54,718 nt of DNA from positions 27,221 through 81,938 of the forward strand of contig QAXH01005142.1 of NCBI GenBank assembly GCA_004335635.1, given 5' to 3'. This document shows positions 24,301 through 35,285 of the stretch, one piece after another. The stretch is from Chloromonas sp. AAM2 (Eukaryota > Chlorophyta > Chlorophyceae > Chlamydomonadales > Chlamydomonadaceae). Position 1 is the first letter of the stretch; each line of letters begins with the position of its first letter. A model generated the notes under the pieces. That model was not told the origin of the DNA. It searched no databases and saw nothing but the letters and a program-made list of their open reading frames with translations. A program made the position numbers and the translations under genes.

Positions 24301-26790
24301 AATTGGCTCCTGTTTCACATCAAGTGGCCATGCCCCTCAACCAAGCGTTTCTTCCTTCTCCTCCACAGGCTGTCCGGTTTCTCTGTGCGTGGCGTGATGG
24401 GTCGCCTGGACAGCGGGGAGCTGGCGGAGATGCGCAGGAGGCTGCTGGCGGCCACGGGCTCAGCCTACCACGGGGACAGCTCAGCACACCCTATGGATTT
24501 AAAGGTGGGAAGCCGCCAGCCTGAACTTACCTTAACCCTAGCCCATGAACCTGAAGCTCACACGCAGGCGACAGGCTCGCAATGTTATCGTCTCTATCAC
24601 GCAGGTCCCTCGGGGGGGACCGAGCCCTGCTGTGGCCAGACCCTTGCATGTGCCACTCCTTGTTTGGGGGCATCTTGAAGGGCTGACACAGCGACAGTCC
24701 AGGTGGCACCCAGGCCATGTTGTCTCATGCAATTGATCTCCCTGCTAGTGGACACAACGCGTACGTTGTAGTTCCCTCTAATGCACCGTGCATGGTATGC
24801 GTGTATGTGGTGGTTTGTGGTTGTCGTGAACCAGTCCCCCTACAGCATCTACAGATGGGGACTGGCTGTGACTGTATTCAGCTGGAGCGCACGCGGTAGG
24901 CATCCGTCTGATGCACCATGCGAGTATGTGGTGGTTGGCGTCTGTTGCACTCAGGGCGTGGTGTTCTCCCGCCTGCCGCCCTCGCGCCTCACCTCGCCCG
25001 CGCCCTCCACCATCATGGATGCGGCCTCAGTGGCGGGCTCAGGCCGCTCGCGCAACACATCAATACGCACGAAGAGAGCACCGGAGCCGGTAAGGAGGGG
25101 ACGGCGCAGAGCAGCCAGCTAGGAGGTGGCCGATGGGTGGGTGCAAGGAACACGGAGGAGTTCCTGCGGCATGAATACAGCTGGTATTGAGTTAACAGGG
25201 TTACGGGGACACTGGCAAACAGATGGTGTGACATGTAGTTGTGGGGCGTGCGAGGCAGCCACTGGTGGCGACGAAATGGCGCTGACTGAATATGTTCGAG
25301 TGGAGCTAGAGGCACAGAGTTTGTTCATGGGTTGGCAAAGTGACCCTGTGGGTTACGTGAGCGGGATGGGCAGACATGAGTGAGCCGGAGGGTTTGAGTG
25401 CAGCAAAGGAAGCAAAGTCTGTTCACGGCTTGAGCGGTTCGCCGTTGTTGAAGCAGGTTCTAGCGTGTGTGTGAACCCATCCAGGGTTGATCTTGCCTGA
25501 ATGAAGCAAGTGACACAGTCTGTTGATAGATTCTATTGGTAGTTTGACCATGCTGTCCTCTGCCCGTGCAGCCTATGCATTCCCATATGGGCGTGATAGG
25601 CAGAGCGCAAGGGCCTGAATGAAGCATGAAACACCATGTCTGTTTATACAACCGACTGGCGTCTTACCCTGGCTCGACTTGTCCCCTGTGTCTCCACAGC
25701 CCGTGCATGAGGGCCTTCCCCCGCTGGAGCTGTCAGCACCCGAGCAGCAGGCGCTGCAGGCCTCGCTCATTCAGAGCCGCGCGAACGGGTCGCGCAACGG
25801 GGCAGCACCGGCATTGCAGGTGAGCGACTATCATCTGCCCGCACAACTGATGACCTAGCAGCCACAGGGGGCTCGCAAAGCAGGAGGCAGATGTCATTTC
25901 TGCAGGGCATGGTGAGGGAAATGCATGTCATGCGCCACATGCATTGGTCCAGCACGAGCACATGCCACCATGCAACGAGTATCAAGAACAAGAGTGGAAG
26001 AGTGGGAGGGGCGAACAGGAAGGTTCTTCTGGCTGCAGGGTCATGCTAAAAGGCAATTCATTGCACGTTGTACACGAGTGCTCTCTGTCCCCGCACGTAC
26101 GCTGCACCTGTCGCACTGCCTTCCAATATGCATGCGTTGCTCTAGGTGGTGGGAACAAATCACTGCCGCATTGCCGTTTTCATCATCACTCTTTTCTCAC
26201 ACGCACGTGACTTCAGGTTGAGTCATCAGGTGGCGTGTCCTTCGCTGCCATCGGCAGCCTCACTCGCAACTCCGCCCGTGCGGGGGCGCTGGAGCAACAG
26301 ACCACGGCCAACCCAGTGTTTGGAGGGCCAGGGGTGGCGGGGATGCTGCCTGTCAGCTACCAGCCCGCACCCGGCTCGCCTACAGCGGGCAATAAGGGCG
26401 CCAACAAGCCCTGGGGCATTTCAACAGCAGCTGCACCACAACAACAGCCTGGCATAACGTGAGTGCATGTGGCGGATGCTGCAGGCAGTTGCCAAGTACC
26501 GCACCTGTGTGAACCAAGCACCTCACTTTGTGGCGACTTTTCATTTGTGTAAGCATTAAGACATCAGTGCCTTTGTAAGCCAGTCCTGTTGCAACGCTCG
26601 TTGAAGCCTGATATCGTGACAGCAGCAGTGCGAGCCGGCTCATGGTCTGTTGCGTCGCATGCGCATCACATGCATGTGTACTGTCTGCAGGTATGACCAG
26701 GCCATGGCAGTGCTCGAGCATGCAGCCAACAGCCCCCGCGCCGGCCCCACCAACCCACTGCCTCCCAGGCCGCCAGGCACAGACCACTAG
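21365..26790 (+). CDS. Single-pass membrane protein with long low-complexity tail, function unknown
   Basis: Nine exons: 21365-21531, 21653-21827, 22124-22195, 22628-22845, 24369-24504, 24955-25089, 25700-25819, 26217-26458, 26691-26790, giving 1365 nt and 454 aa with every phase consistent. Residues 1-20 are Pro/Ser-rich and negatively charged. Residues 22-44 (GIVVGGTVAVVLAIVICYCC) form one transmembrane helix. A basic Cys/Arg stretch (RSCIRIRRRRF) follows and predicts a cytosolic tail, with Cys40, 42, 43 and 47 as possible palmitoylation sites. The rest is Ser/Ala/Pro-rich and probably disordered, with short ordered-looking patches such as MGRLDSGELAEMRRRLLAATG and YDQAMAVLEHA. I recognise no family. 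The topology resembles a plasma-membrane or ciliary adaptor, but that is speculation. Intron 4 contains the assembly gap and an 18-bp minisatellite. Confidence 0.75.
22906..23918. repeat. 18-bp minisatellite interrupted by assembly gap
   Basis: The unit GTCACATCCTGCTGAAYT is repeated directly, with 6 copies left of the gap and 5 right of it (the last truncated). Because 18 is divisible by 3, the array stays open in several frames on both strands, giving false ORFs such as SHPAEL repeats. It lies in intron 4 of the membrane-protein gene. The true copy number is hidden by the gap. Confidence 0.95.
23013..23832. other. Assembly gap (820 N)
   Basis: A run of 820 N lies inside the 18-bp minisatellite. 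If the gap is filled by the same repeat at this size it would hold about 45 more units. The length may be an estimate by the assembler. Confidence 0.99.
24062..24380. repeat. Partly triplicated 3' intron end before exon 5 of the membrane-protein gene
   Basis: Three related segments precede the real acceptor: 24062-24130, about 24211-24260, and 24317-24380. Copies 1 and 3 share CAAGTRGCC, CCTCAACC(A/G)AGCG, TTCCTTC and CCACARGGCTG. Copy 2 keeps mainly the pyrimidine tract and CAGGCTGTC(A/C)GG. Copy 3 contains the true CCACAG|GCTGTCCGG junction. Copy 1 has CAAG and copy 2 has ACAG at the same place, so copy 2 is a potential alternative acceptor. Confidence 0.7.
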
Positions 26791-29700
26791 GCCTTGCTCG
26801 GGATAAGCGCTGGGACTACAATTCCTGCGTCAACCTGGCCCAAGGAAATTGGCCAGTTTGCAGCCCAGTATGCAGCCCAGTAGGCCTTTGCCAACGGAAA
26901 GTAGGCCTAGGCCCTGCGCCAGCGCTGGGACTTTGCCCTGGGCCAAGGCTAGTAGGCCTTTGCCTGGGCCAACGTTCCCTGGTCCAACTGGTCACAGAAC
27001 ATAGCCGGGCCAAGGGTTAACACTGGGACTACACTGGGACTATGCCCTGGGTCAACACTGGGACTATGCTGCCTGGGTCACTCCGGCTCAGGGAGAAGGC
27101 GGGTGTGTGGTACAGTAGGCGTGTACAGCAGCATTTCTGCATATCTGATGAACGCCACTAACTGGCCTCGGCCGTAGCTAACCCTGCAGGAGACTGCAGC
27201 ACGGCATGCAGCTGACTGACTGTTTTGTGGAACTCGGCTGGCTTACCCGGAAAGTTCCTCCCAAAATCGACGCCCATTCTGCTGCCGGTTTTGCCTGGTT
27301 GACTACAAGCGCTGGAATGGCAGGGGCCATGTGACAGACACTGACAGTTTTGCCACCACCCTTCATGCGGCTCTTTTGTGACGCAACAGGCGCTTCAAAA
27401 GTGGTGGACTGCCTGGTCTCCCTGACAGCAGAAATTCAACAGAAATGGCAGCTGGTCAAGCATGGGTACAAGCGCTCTTTCATGTGGGTCATGGCCAACT
27501 CAAAAAGAAAAACGGAAGTTTGCCTTAAAAAAAGACTTCTTCTGTTTTTTGTGTAGACTTGCACATGAGGTAATGTCTCCAGGTAGACCTCAGGATTGTC
27601 AAGCCATTGGCAACTGGCTGACGGAAAGCAGCGGGCATCTGAACCATGCGCGGCATCTGAGGGGCACTTACAGGCTGGCATGCTTAAGAACTGGTTTGAG
27701 GCAAAGCAGTGGCTATAGCGGTCTGAGCGGTATCTAACGCGGCGTGTGAGGGCATTGCATGGAGAGCCCTGCTCACTAGTGCCTGGTAGGCTTCCTTGAA
27801 GTTCGACTGCTTAATCTGAAAAACAGTGTGGCATGTTATTCAATCAGAGATGTGAGTCACAGGCTTCTGCCAGGAGTATTCTGGTCTTGAAGTGGCGCAT
27901 CAAAATTCATTAGCCAATGCAAAGGCGTAACGTGCCCACTCACTCCGCTTTTCCTGAAAGCTGTGGCGTGTGTGTGTGTTGGTGTTGGTGTGTTGCACGG
28001 CCAAGGTGCACACCCGCTGTCACATCCTGTGCGCCTGGGCATGGTGAGTTGAAGACAGGTAGGCAAAGTGGAACGGATTCTAAGGTTTCCGGTATTGGAC
28101 AGACTGTAGAGGCCAAACATGGTATGATCAGAGCCGCTTTCATGCTTTAGCAGTGCCAGACTAGAGTGGGCTGGATTGATTGGCTCTGGTGTAGGCTGGG
28201 CTGACCTCAGGCCAGCCATCTCTGAATCATGTTGGTTCGATCACGTGAGGTCATATGACAATCACGTGGTGATGTCATGGATGGATTGCTGCTGGGGGGT
28301 GCAGAGTATGCTGTGTCCTTTCACCAGTGTGGCATGTCCTTGGGGCATTTGAACAGAGGCTCAACAGGTTGCACTAATTTGGGATTGTGTATCTCGCTGC
28401 TACATGTCAGCACTGGCGATGCCAGCAGCATGAGTTCTGGCTTTGGTTATGCATGCCCTTCGTCAGGTGCATGCTCTTCATCAGGCTATGGTTATGACTG
28501 CAAACCGTTTGCTGTATGCCGCGTACAGCGTCAAATGTATGATAGCTGCAATGGGGGATTTGTCCAGATGATGTGGTTACCAGGAACTGCACTGGTCACA
28601 ACTGACAAGGCTGTTTTGTGCCTGTAGACCATGGTTCATTGTGATGAAGCGTCAGAGGACCAGACTTGATCCTATTCATGATCTGATCAAGCATGGCAAG
28701 TCACACTGACCTGAAGTAACAAGCTGCTCGCTGTGATTACTGACCGTTGATATCTCCTATGGGATAGGTACTGTGGTAGACGTGTGTGATGGTACTTGAC
28801 TGCTAACAGATTTGTAACAGTCAATGCAAGGAAAAGCAAAATGGAGCGAAATGGAGCGAAATGGAGCGAATCTCTGGCTGCGCATGGAGTGATGCTCGGT
28901 GGCGGGTCGTCTCACTTCTTGGCTGTGCAGCAGAATGGACTGAGTTCTGTGACTCCTGATTGCGTATGCCTAAGCCAACTTTGTTTGTTTCATGTGGTTA
29001 CAATGAACCTTGTAAGCAGACACTAGGCATTTGCATTCAGCACTCTACATGCTTGATTTCATCGACTGCTTGGCGCTTGAGTCTCCGAGCGAGGGGCAAG
29101 TGCAATGCATTGTTGCACCACCCACAAGTCTTCTTGTACCTGCTGCACTACCGAGAACATTCTCATCCTGGCAGGTATCCCACCTTTCAGGTGTGTGATT
29201 GACATTAACTGCTTGACTCATGCTTGACCCGTTTTATCTGGTTTGACTTGTTGTAGAATACTTTGACTGCTTGTACTGTGACGTTCAGTCCTCTGATATC
29301 TGCCGTGGCCAGGGGTTGATGACGCAGGGGTTGAATTGTGTCTACTCTGTGACTATGAAACCCAACTATGAATGCTCGAACCATGTCTTCCAAAGCACCT
29401 GCAACCAGGCTAGATATCTTCATCACAGACAACCTGCAAGCTGAACTTGTGGCCCAGTGGCGTTCACAGCTCATGCCTGCTTGAAAAGTCAAACCACTGC
29501 CAGCTAGTGGTCCTGGGTCTGCTTTCGCAACTCAACAGCAACATGTCACCAGTACAATGCTTCGCAGTAAATGAAAAAGGGTGCGCAGGATATCAAGATT
29601 GTTATGTGCAATGTATACAAGTCCACGCACACGACCAAACACCTGTCAGCGCCACACGTGTGGCAAGCACACTCCTTTCTTCCGGCTGCAGCCAATCAAG

Positions 29701-30138
29701 ACATGTCTGAGGATGCCGGGTTTGGCAACGAACAACCATGCCAACGAGTAAAACTTCAGCAGCTGTGCATTGGCCACGCCAACAAATCCCACTCCCCTGG
29801 CCAGCTATGTGATGATGAAATACAGCGGTTAGTCAGGGGCTGCGAAGCTATTGCCAGTGCTCAAAAGCTGGAATCAGGATGCCAGATATGTCTGCCAACC
29901 AGGCACATGACACACCGCTTCCGCACGCTTTGAATGTGTGTGAGCAGCGCACAAGCAAGATGTGGCTGGCCAAATGCATATGGCACACCGCAGCAGGCTC
30001 CTTTCATTTTCACATGCCGTGTGCAATTGGTAGGCTCTCGCACGTTCCACATGCGTGTTGTTGGTGCACTAGCCCATGCAGCTGTGGGACACACAAGCGG
30101 CCCCATCAAGAAGCTGCTGGTTTCAGCAAAGCCGTGGC
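26791..30138. other. Gene-poor 3.3-kb region between two convergent genes
   Basis: No gene recognised. From 26800 to 27080 there are degenerate repeats of AACACTGGGACTA and AGTAGGCCTTTGCC. Near 28839 an 11-bp unit (AAATGGAGCGA) is repeated three times. A GTGTTGGTGTTGGTGTG tract lies near 27970. Short ORFs here have no family resemblance that I can see. It holds the 3' ends of the membrane-protein gene and of CNX1E. Confidence 0.55.
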
Positions 30139-33100
30139 CTATTCAGTGGTCGGGAGCGGTTCCTGGAAGCCTGGCGTGCATGGCACTGCGTCCGGCATGG
30201 GCATGAGCTGCAGATCATCAATGAGCAGCGCTGACACACGCGCGCCAGCCGCCAGGAGGCCGGCCGCGCGGGGCACCTCCACAAGCGCATTGGCAGACCT
30301 GGACACACCAAACAGAGCAGCCATGTAGATCCCACGGTTGAGGCAGTAAATACTACGAGTGTACTAAACTGCCACAATCACACATAGGCACATATCAAAG
30401 GCAGAAGACAAGTCAATGGCCACACATCCTTTACCTGGGCAAAACAAGCACTACACAAGGATTTTTAAAGGCGGCTTGGGGACAGGTAAACAAGCAAACA
30501 AACACAACACGCAAGTCTGGCTGTTGCGGACAACTGGATCACAGCTGCCAACGCCTACCTTGCGCTGAGCAGTCTGCTGCTGATCTGGTTGCCTGTGCTC
30601 ACAGCCCACCAGTCCAGGTCCATGCCGTCCCTGCCTTCGATCTCAGGAGGGCATCTGTGCAGCGCCATGCCCAGTTGATGCGCGCGTCAGGGGATGGGAA
30701 GGGATCCATGTGCACGAACATTCCATGTGATCCATGTGTCGAGCAAAGATCAAGAACAAGTGGCTCGTCCAAGGCGTACACAGCTGCTTCAGCCAGGGTC
30801 ACAAGGAATCGTACACAAGTAGAGCGGATAATGCGGGACAGCGCAACACAGCTCACAGAACACTGAGCTGCCGTCCAAGCAACAGCCTCTTGCCGTTGTA
30901 CGGTTGATAATCACAACCTGGCCGCTGCAAGCTGCCGCAGCCTCCTGGACTGCCTGCCGCAGCACAGGCTGGCGTACCTGCTGTACTGCAGTGTGCAGCG
31001 GTGGTACTCCGGCCGCTCGGGGTCCATGCGTATGGCGTTGGTGAGGCGGCAGGACACCCGCCTGAGGCGCGGCTGGGCCCACCCCGCCAGGCGCCGCAGA
31101 GCGGGCAGCGCAACCAGGTGAAAGCACACAAAGGAAGACACGGGGTTGCCTGCGGGGTTGTGTGCATGCAGGTGGACAGGGCATGGGGTGCCATGCAGTG
31201 GCGTGGCGGGCTCGAGTGAGACAGGCACTCGCGTGTGCATAGCGAATGGTGGAAGCACACGACAGAAAACAGGGGGTTGCCTCTGGAGGAGCGCAAAGGT
31301 GTGTCGTCTTACATCGTTGTAATGTCGTTGGTTTGAAAGGTCAACATGCGCAAGTTGTAAGTCACAACACAACGGGGACAGGCAGGCAAGCAGGGCCATG
31401 GGATGCACGCGCTCGCCGAACGGGCTGAAGTGAGATGTATGAAGCAGTGCTATTCCATGACTGTATCGACCCATTGTTACCTCCACTGCGTCTGCTATCA
31501 ACACCTTGGGACCTACTCCTCCCCCGCAAAAGTCGCAGGTCATACTCCCAGGCTGCGCCTAACGCGGATGGCTTCTCTGCTCGGCTGTCAGAGCACCCTG
31601 TCCATTCCCACTATCCACCCACGGCGCACCCGGCAGTCCAAAGACCCACATCTGTTCATTTGTTTATTTGTTGTAGAAGTATATAGTTATTTATTTTTTC
31701 GCAGGCCGCACCCGCCACCTCAATGATGTGCGCTGCAACTCCACTTTGCTGGCAAAACCTCTTAACCGTTTCCCGGTGGCCATTCATTGCCTACCTGGCA
31801 GTCCGAACACCAGCATCTGCTTCCCTCCCGGCCGCTGGAGTGTTGCGAATGTGAGCGGCTTGCCCGGCTTCATGAGGACGCGACCAAAGTGAACCGTGCC
31901 ACGCGCCTCGAGCAACGGCTTGATCAGGTCACGGTCACCCATGGAGACGCCACCTGCAGTACAGCCGCACGTGGTGTCACGTGACGGTTGTTGGGGGTGA
32001 GGGTTTAGTCAACAACAATAACACACATACCAGGACAACAACACACACATACCAGGAAACAATGCCAACAAGGACAACACAATGACAACAGAATGCCAAC
32101 AGACAACACAACAGACAACACAACAGACAACACAACAGACCGCACAACAGACAACACAACAGACCGCACAACACCGACCGACAACTGTTGCCTATCCAGG
32201 TACCTTCGCGACACTGTTGCCTATCCTCTGCCTCTCCCCTCCCGGTCCCAAGTGGTCAGCCCTTGCTTGCTTTTGCTTGTTTAAGCTCTGTTCAGTGTCT
32301 GCCCGTGTCCACCTCTGTTGTGCACCCTGCCTGGCCCATTCCCAAAAACATTTAAGCCTGGCTTCAGTCTGTGAGCTATTCCAGCACACACCTCTGCTCC
32401 CAGCCCAGCACGGTCCCCAGCCCCCTCAGCCCCACCTGAAGTGATGAGCACATCCACCCCCGAGTCCATGGCAGCCCTCAGGCACCCCTCCACGTGACCC
32501 TCAGTGTCGCGTGCCACTCCCAGGTCACTCACCTACACACCCACACCCACACAGCCACACACACACGTGTGCAGTGTCTACGCAAGGATGCATGGATGAT
32601 GTAGTGTCCAGCATGCAACAGTTGAAACGGTCTGGCTTGATGCAACTCCACACGCTTTGATTACAATCACAATGCAATATCATTCTGATACCTCATCTGG
32701 TGCCACGCACAAGCCTATCTACAAGCCTGAGGGTGCCAGCATCACACCATCACACCATACCCCACATCACACCTAGGCTCTCCCAATCTGGAATAGAACA
32801 AGGCAACGCACTGCCTGCACGCACCCTGCACCCCGCTTGCCCCGCAGCGGCCAGCAGCATGGACCTGTTTGCGTCCCGGATCTGACCGGGCTGCAGCTCA
32901 CGTGTTGAGGGATCCACCACCTCGTCACCTTCGTGTCAGCGTAGGCAAATGACAAGCCATAGTGTTGAGGATGAGGGAAGCACAAAGAGCGTGGCAAACG
33001 AACAGGCCGCAGCAGACATACAGCGGACGACATTCATCTCTATGTAATGTGTGAGATAAGAGTGACCAACACGCAGATTGCGGCAGTTCTAGGGCTGCCT

Positions 33101-35072
33101 TGCAAATGTCATGTGGCGCTTGATCGTCTACATCCAGTCATTGAGTGTGCTGTCCAAAACGGCAAGCCAGACCATGCAGGATTTGACAAATGACAACGGA
33201 CCGATGGCAGCGTAATCCTCCGCTATGTGGTGTGTGGTTCTGGGGCTCACAAGTGCCATGTGTATTTGTGGAACTAGGTGCTCCGCCTGTGGCACTGAAT
33301 CGCCTGTACCTGAGTGCTAGCATGTGTCAGGGGCGGCCGCTCATGTCTGTGCCTGTGGCTTTTAGTGCATGCACGTGCCCCGCGTGTCTCACCTGTGGGT
33401 TGTCTGCACGTGGCCCCGCTAAGGAATGCCTACACGTGACCTAACTGTCTGCATGCACGTGCCTCATGCACCCCACCTGTTGACAGCACTGCCACGTGGG
33501 GCCTGCAGTGCACCTCCAGCCCCTCCACTGCACCCACTGTCGCGAGGATGCCCACCTGCAATCACGCACACCAGCGGCACACATGGTCAGCACTTGCAAG
33601 TAAGGGACGCTGCCTGAGAACAGCCTTCAGCATGGCGTCTCTGAGCAAATGCCGGAGGGTTGCTGAGAGTCAGTATGAGGTTTGCTTTATGCAGTCCACA
33701 TGGGGATGACTCTGCTACGGAACTGCTGTTTTGTGACCAGGGCGGTACCAACTGTAGGTCCCACTGCCTCACAGCCCTGCCCCTGCCCTGTGCCCATGGC
33801 TCACCTCCGCCACCCCAATGCGCTCCCCTGCCTCGAGCACAACTGCGCCAGCCCTGCAAACAGTCCAGGTGGCGGGAAGACTTCCTGGCTCTCCGGCATG
33901 GCAAAGAAGCAGCCATCAAGCTAACACACCACAATGCATTGCCCGGCTGATTAGCGGACAAGCAACTTCAGAACCCGCAGCATAGCCAGAGGACCTACGT
34001 ATGTGTTGTGAAGCTGGAGCTCAGCAGCAAATCTACCCACCACACTTGCAAACTGCATCTTTGCAACAGTCCGGTCCCACTCCCACCACTTATGCCATGC
34101 TACATAGACGACACGATTCAACTGTTGAATGCAGCTGCGTCGCAATCAAGTGTAAAGCTGAGGTATGCATGCATCTGCACCCACTGTATGTCAGAGCCAA
34201 TGGGCCGGATGTCCTGTCCTGTCTTGGCGGGTTTGTTGATCCTGATTCTAGTCACTCTTCCCTTGTCATCACGTGCCACCACCTGTGTGTCCTCCACCTG
34301 GATAACGGCATCAGCGCCTGATGGCACGGGCGCACCTGCAACGACAGGTGACGTGCCTTGCAGTGCAGTTTGTGTGTTTGGACTGAACATGGGCAGCAAA
34401 GCATGGGTCGCAAGAGCATGGAAGGAACACATGGTGTATGGAAACTCGCAACGCATGGACCTGGCATGTTTAGGACGTCATTTTTGCTGCCTGACAACGC
34501 CTTACCGCTGCTGCACGCACCCCATGGCTTGCACTCTTCTCAGGGCATGACACCAGTGAACACAGTCTCCTACCTTGTGATGTCAAAGCAATTATTGGAA
34601 AGGACTACAGACACAGTGAAGTGTGTGATAGTGCAGAGGGAATAGAAGGCGGGCGCATGCATATACCTGTTGTGATGTAGGCCACTACCCCTGCCTGCAT
34701 TGGCAGGTTGTCCATTGAGCCCGCACGCGATTCCCCGATCACGTCATACTCTCCCGCACCATCGCTAGCAACGACTGCATAACCATCCTGTAAACAGAGT
34801 CAACGATGGGGCATCGAAACCCTTCTTTGATGGCGCTGCCGTAACTCCCATTGCCGCAATTTTAAACTCACCTTGATGGATGCGGGGAAGGGTGGAAGAG
34901 CGTCTGGTGCAGTGACGGTCTGCGCTAAGACACGGCCAACAGCGGTGAGAACTGAGACCCGCTCGGTGGGCAAGACCCGTGTGTGTTGCAGCACTATGTC
35001 AAGAGCCTCAGGAATCAGGATCATGGGCCATGAAGACATTTTGGATGGCTGATTGGGAAGATCAAGCCGCAT
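30139..35072 (-). CDS. CNX1E: Molybdopterin molybdenumtransferase (CNX1 E domain / MoeA)
   Basis: Eleven minus-strand exons: 35072-34872, 34787-34667, 34335-34185, 33853-33805, 33555-33477, 32928-32825, 32532-32436, 31953-31795, 31149-30978, 30654-30559, 30298-30139, totalling 1389 nt and 462 aa in phase. MoeA/gephyrin-E motifs occur in order: ALDIVLQHTRVLPTERV, LPPFPASIKDGYAV, GAPVPSGADAVIQVEDT, GEYDVIGESRAG, VLSTGDEVVDP, GQIRDANRSMLLAA, SDLGVARDTEGHVEG, ITSGGVSMGDRDLIKP, RVLMKPGKPLTFATL, VFGLPGNPVSSFV, AVSTGNQISSRLLSARSANALVEVP. The enzyme inserts molybdate into adenylylated molybdopterin in the cytosol, the last step of Moco synthesis. The stop comes soon after the domain, so there is no fused MogA/G domain; Chlamydomonas also has E and G on separate genes. 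The start is the first ATG; an in-frame ATG at codon 12 (MSSWPM) is an alternative. Confidence 0.95.
32084..32172. repeat. ACAACACAACAG tandem repeat in a CNX1E intron
   Basis: A 12-bp unit (ACAACACAACAG, with ACCGCACAACAG variants) repeats about six times in the intron between the exons ending at 32436 and starting at 31953. Looser CAACA-rich sequence continues leftwards to about 32010. The plus-strand (QTTQ)n frame is an artefact. Confidence 0.85.
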
Positions 35073-35285
35073 GGCTTGGTCCCATTCCCTGTGGATGGGT
35101 TAGGGTTAGGGTTAACGAGTAACCGCACTTTTGGAACCTAGCTCGCTTGTTCCATGACCAGAGTGGCACAATCTTGTTTTCGCCGACATCTTCTGCAGAA
35201 GATTTAAGGTAGTGAAGCTGTGGGTGCCTGCTGCTCATTCGAGAACTCGGAGATTGCGGGCCCTGCGCCTACCGTGGTGCCTGGC
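35073..35285. promoter_or_regulatory. Bidirectional promoter region with telomere-like box
   Basis: This 213-bp segment separates the CNX1E start (minus) from the start of the next gene (plus). At 35097-35114 it holds three exact GGGTTA units. In plants, short telomere-like motifs (telo boxes) occur in promoters of growth-related genes; whether this copy acts that way is unknown. Confidence 0.55.
35097..35114 (+). repeat. Interstitial telomere-like repeat (GGGTTA)3
   Basis: Three exact GGGTTA units, followed by AC, lie 25 bp upstream of the CNX1E start codon. A second short array, (CCCTAA)2 with flanking partial units, is at 52575-52592. Both are the TTAGGG type rather than TTTAGGG. Confidence 0.9.

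Noticed and set aside
30911..31543. 210-residue minus-strand ORF as an independent gene
   Set aside because: Only its part at 30978-31149 is coding (CNX1E exon 9); the rest reads into flanking introns.
32082..32444. (QTTQ)n protein ORF on the plus strand
   Set aside because: It is the translation of a 12-bp tandem repeat inside a CNX1E intron.
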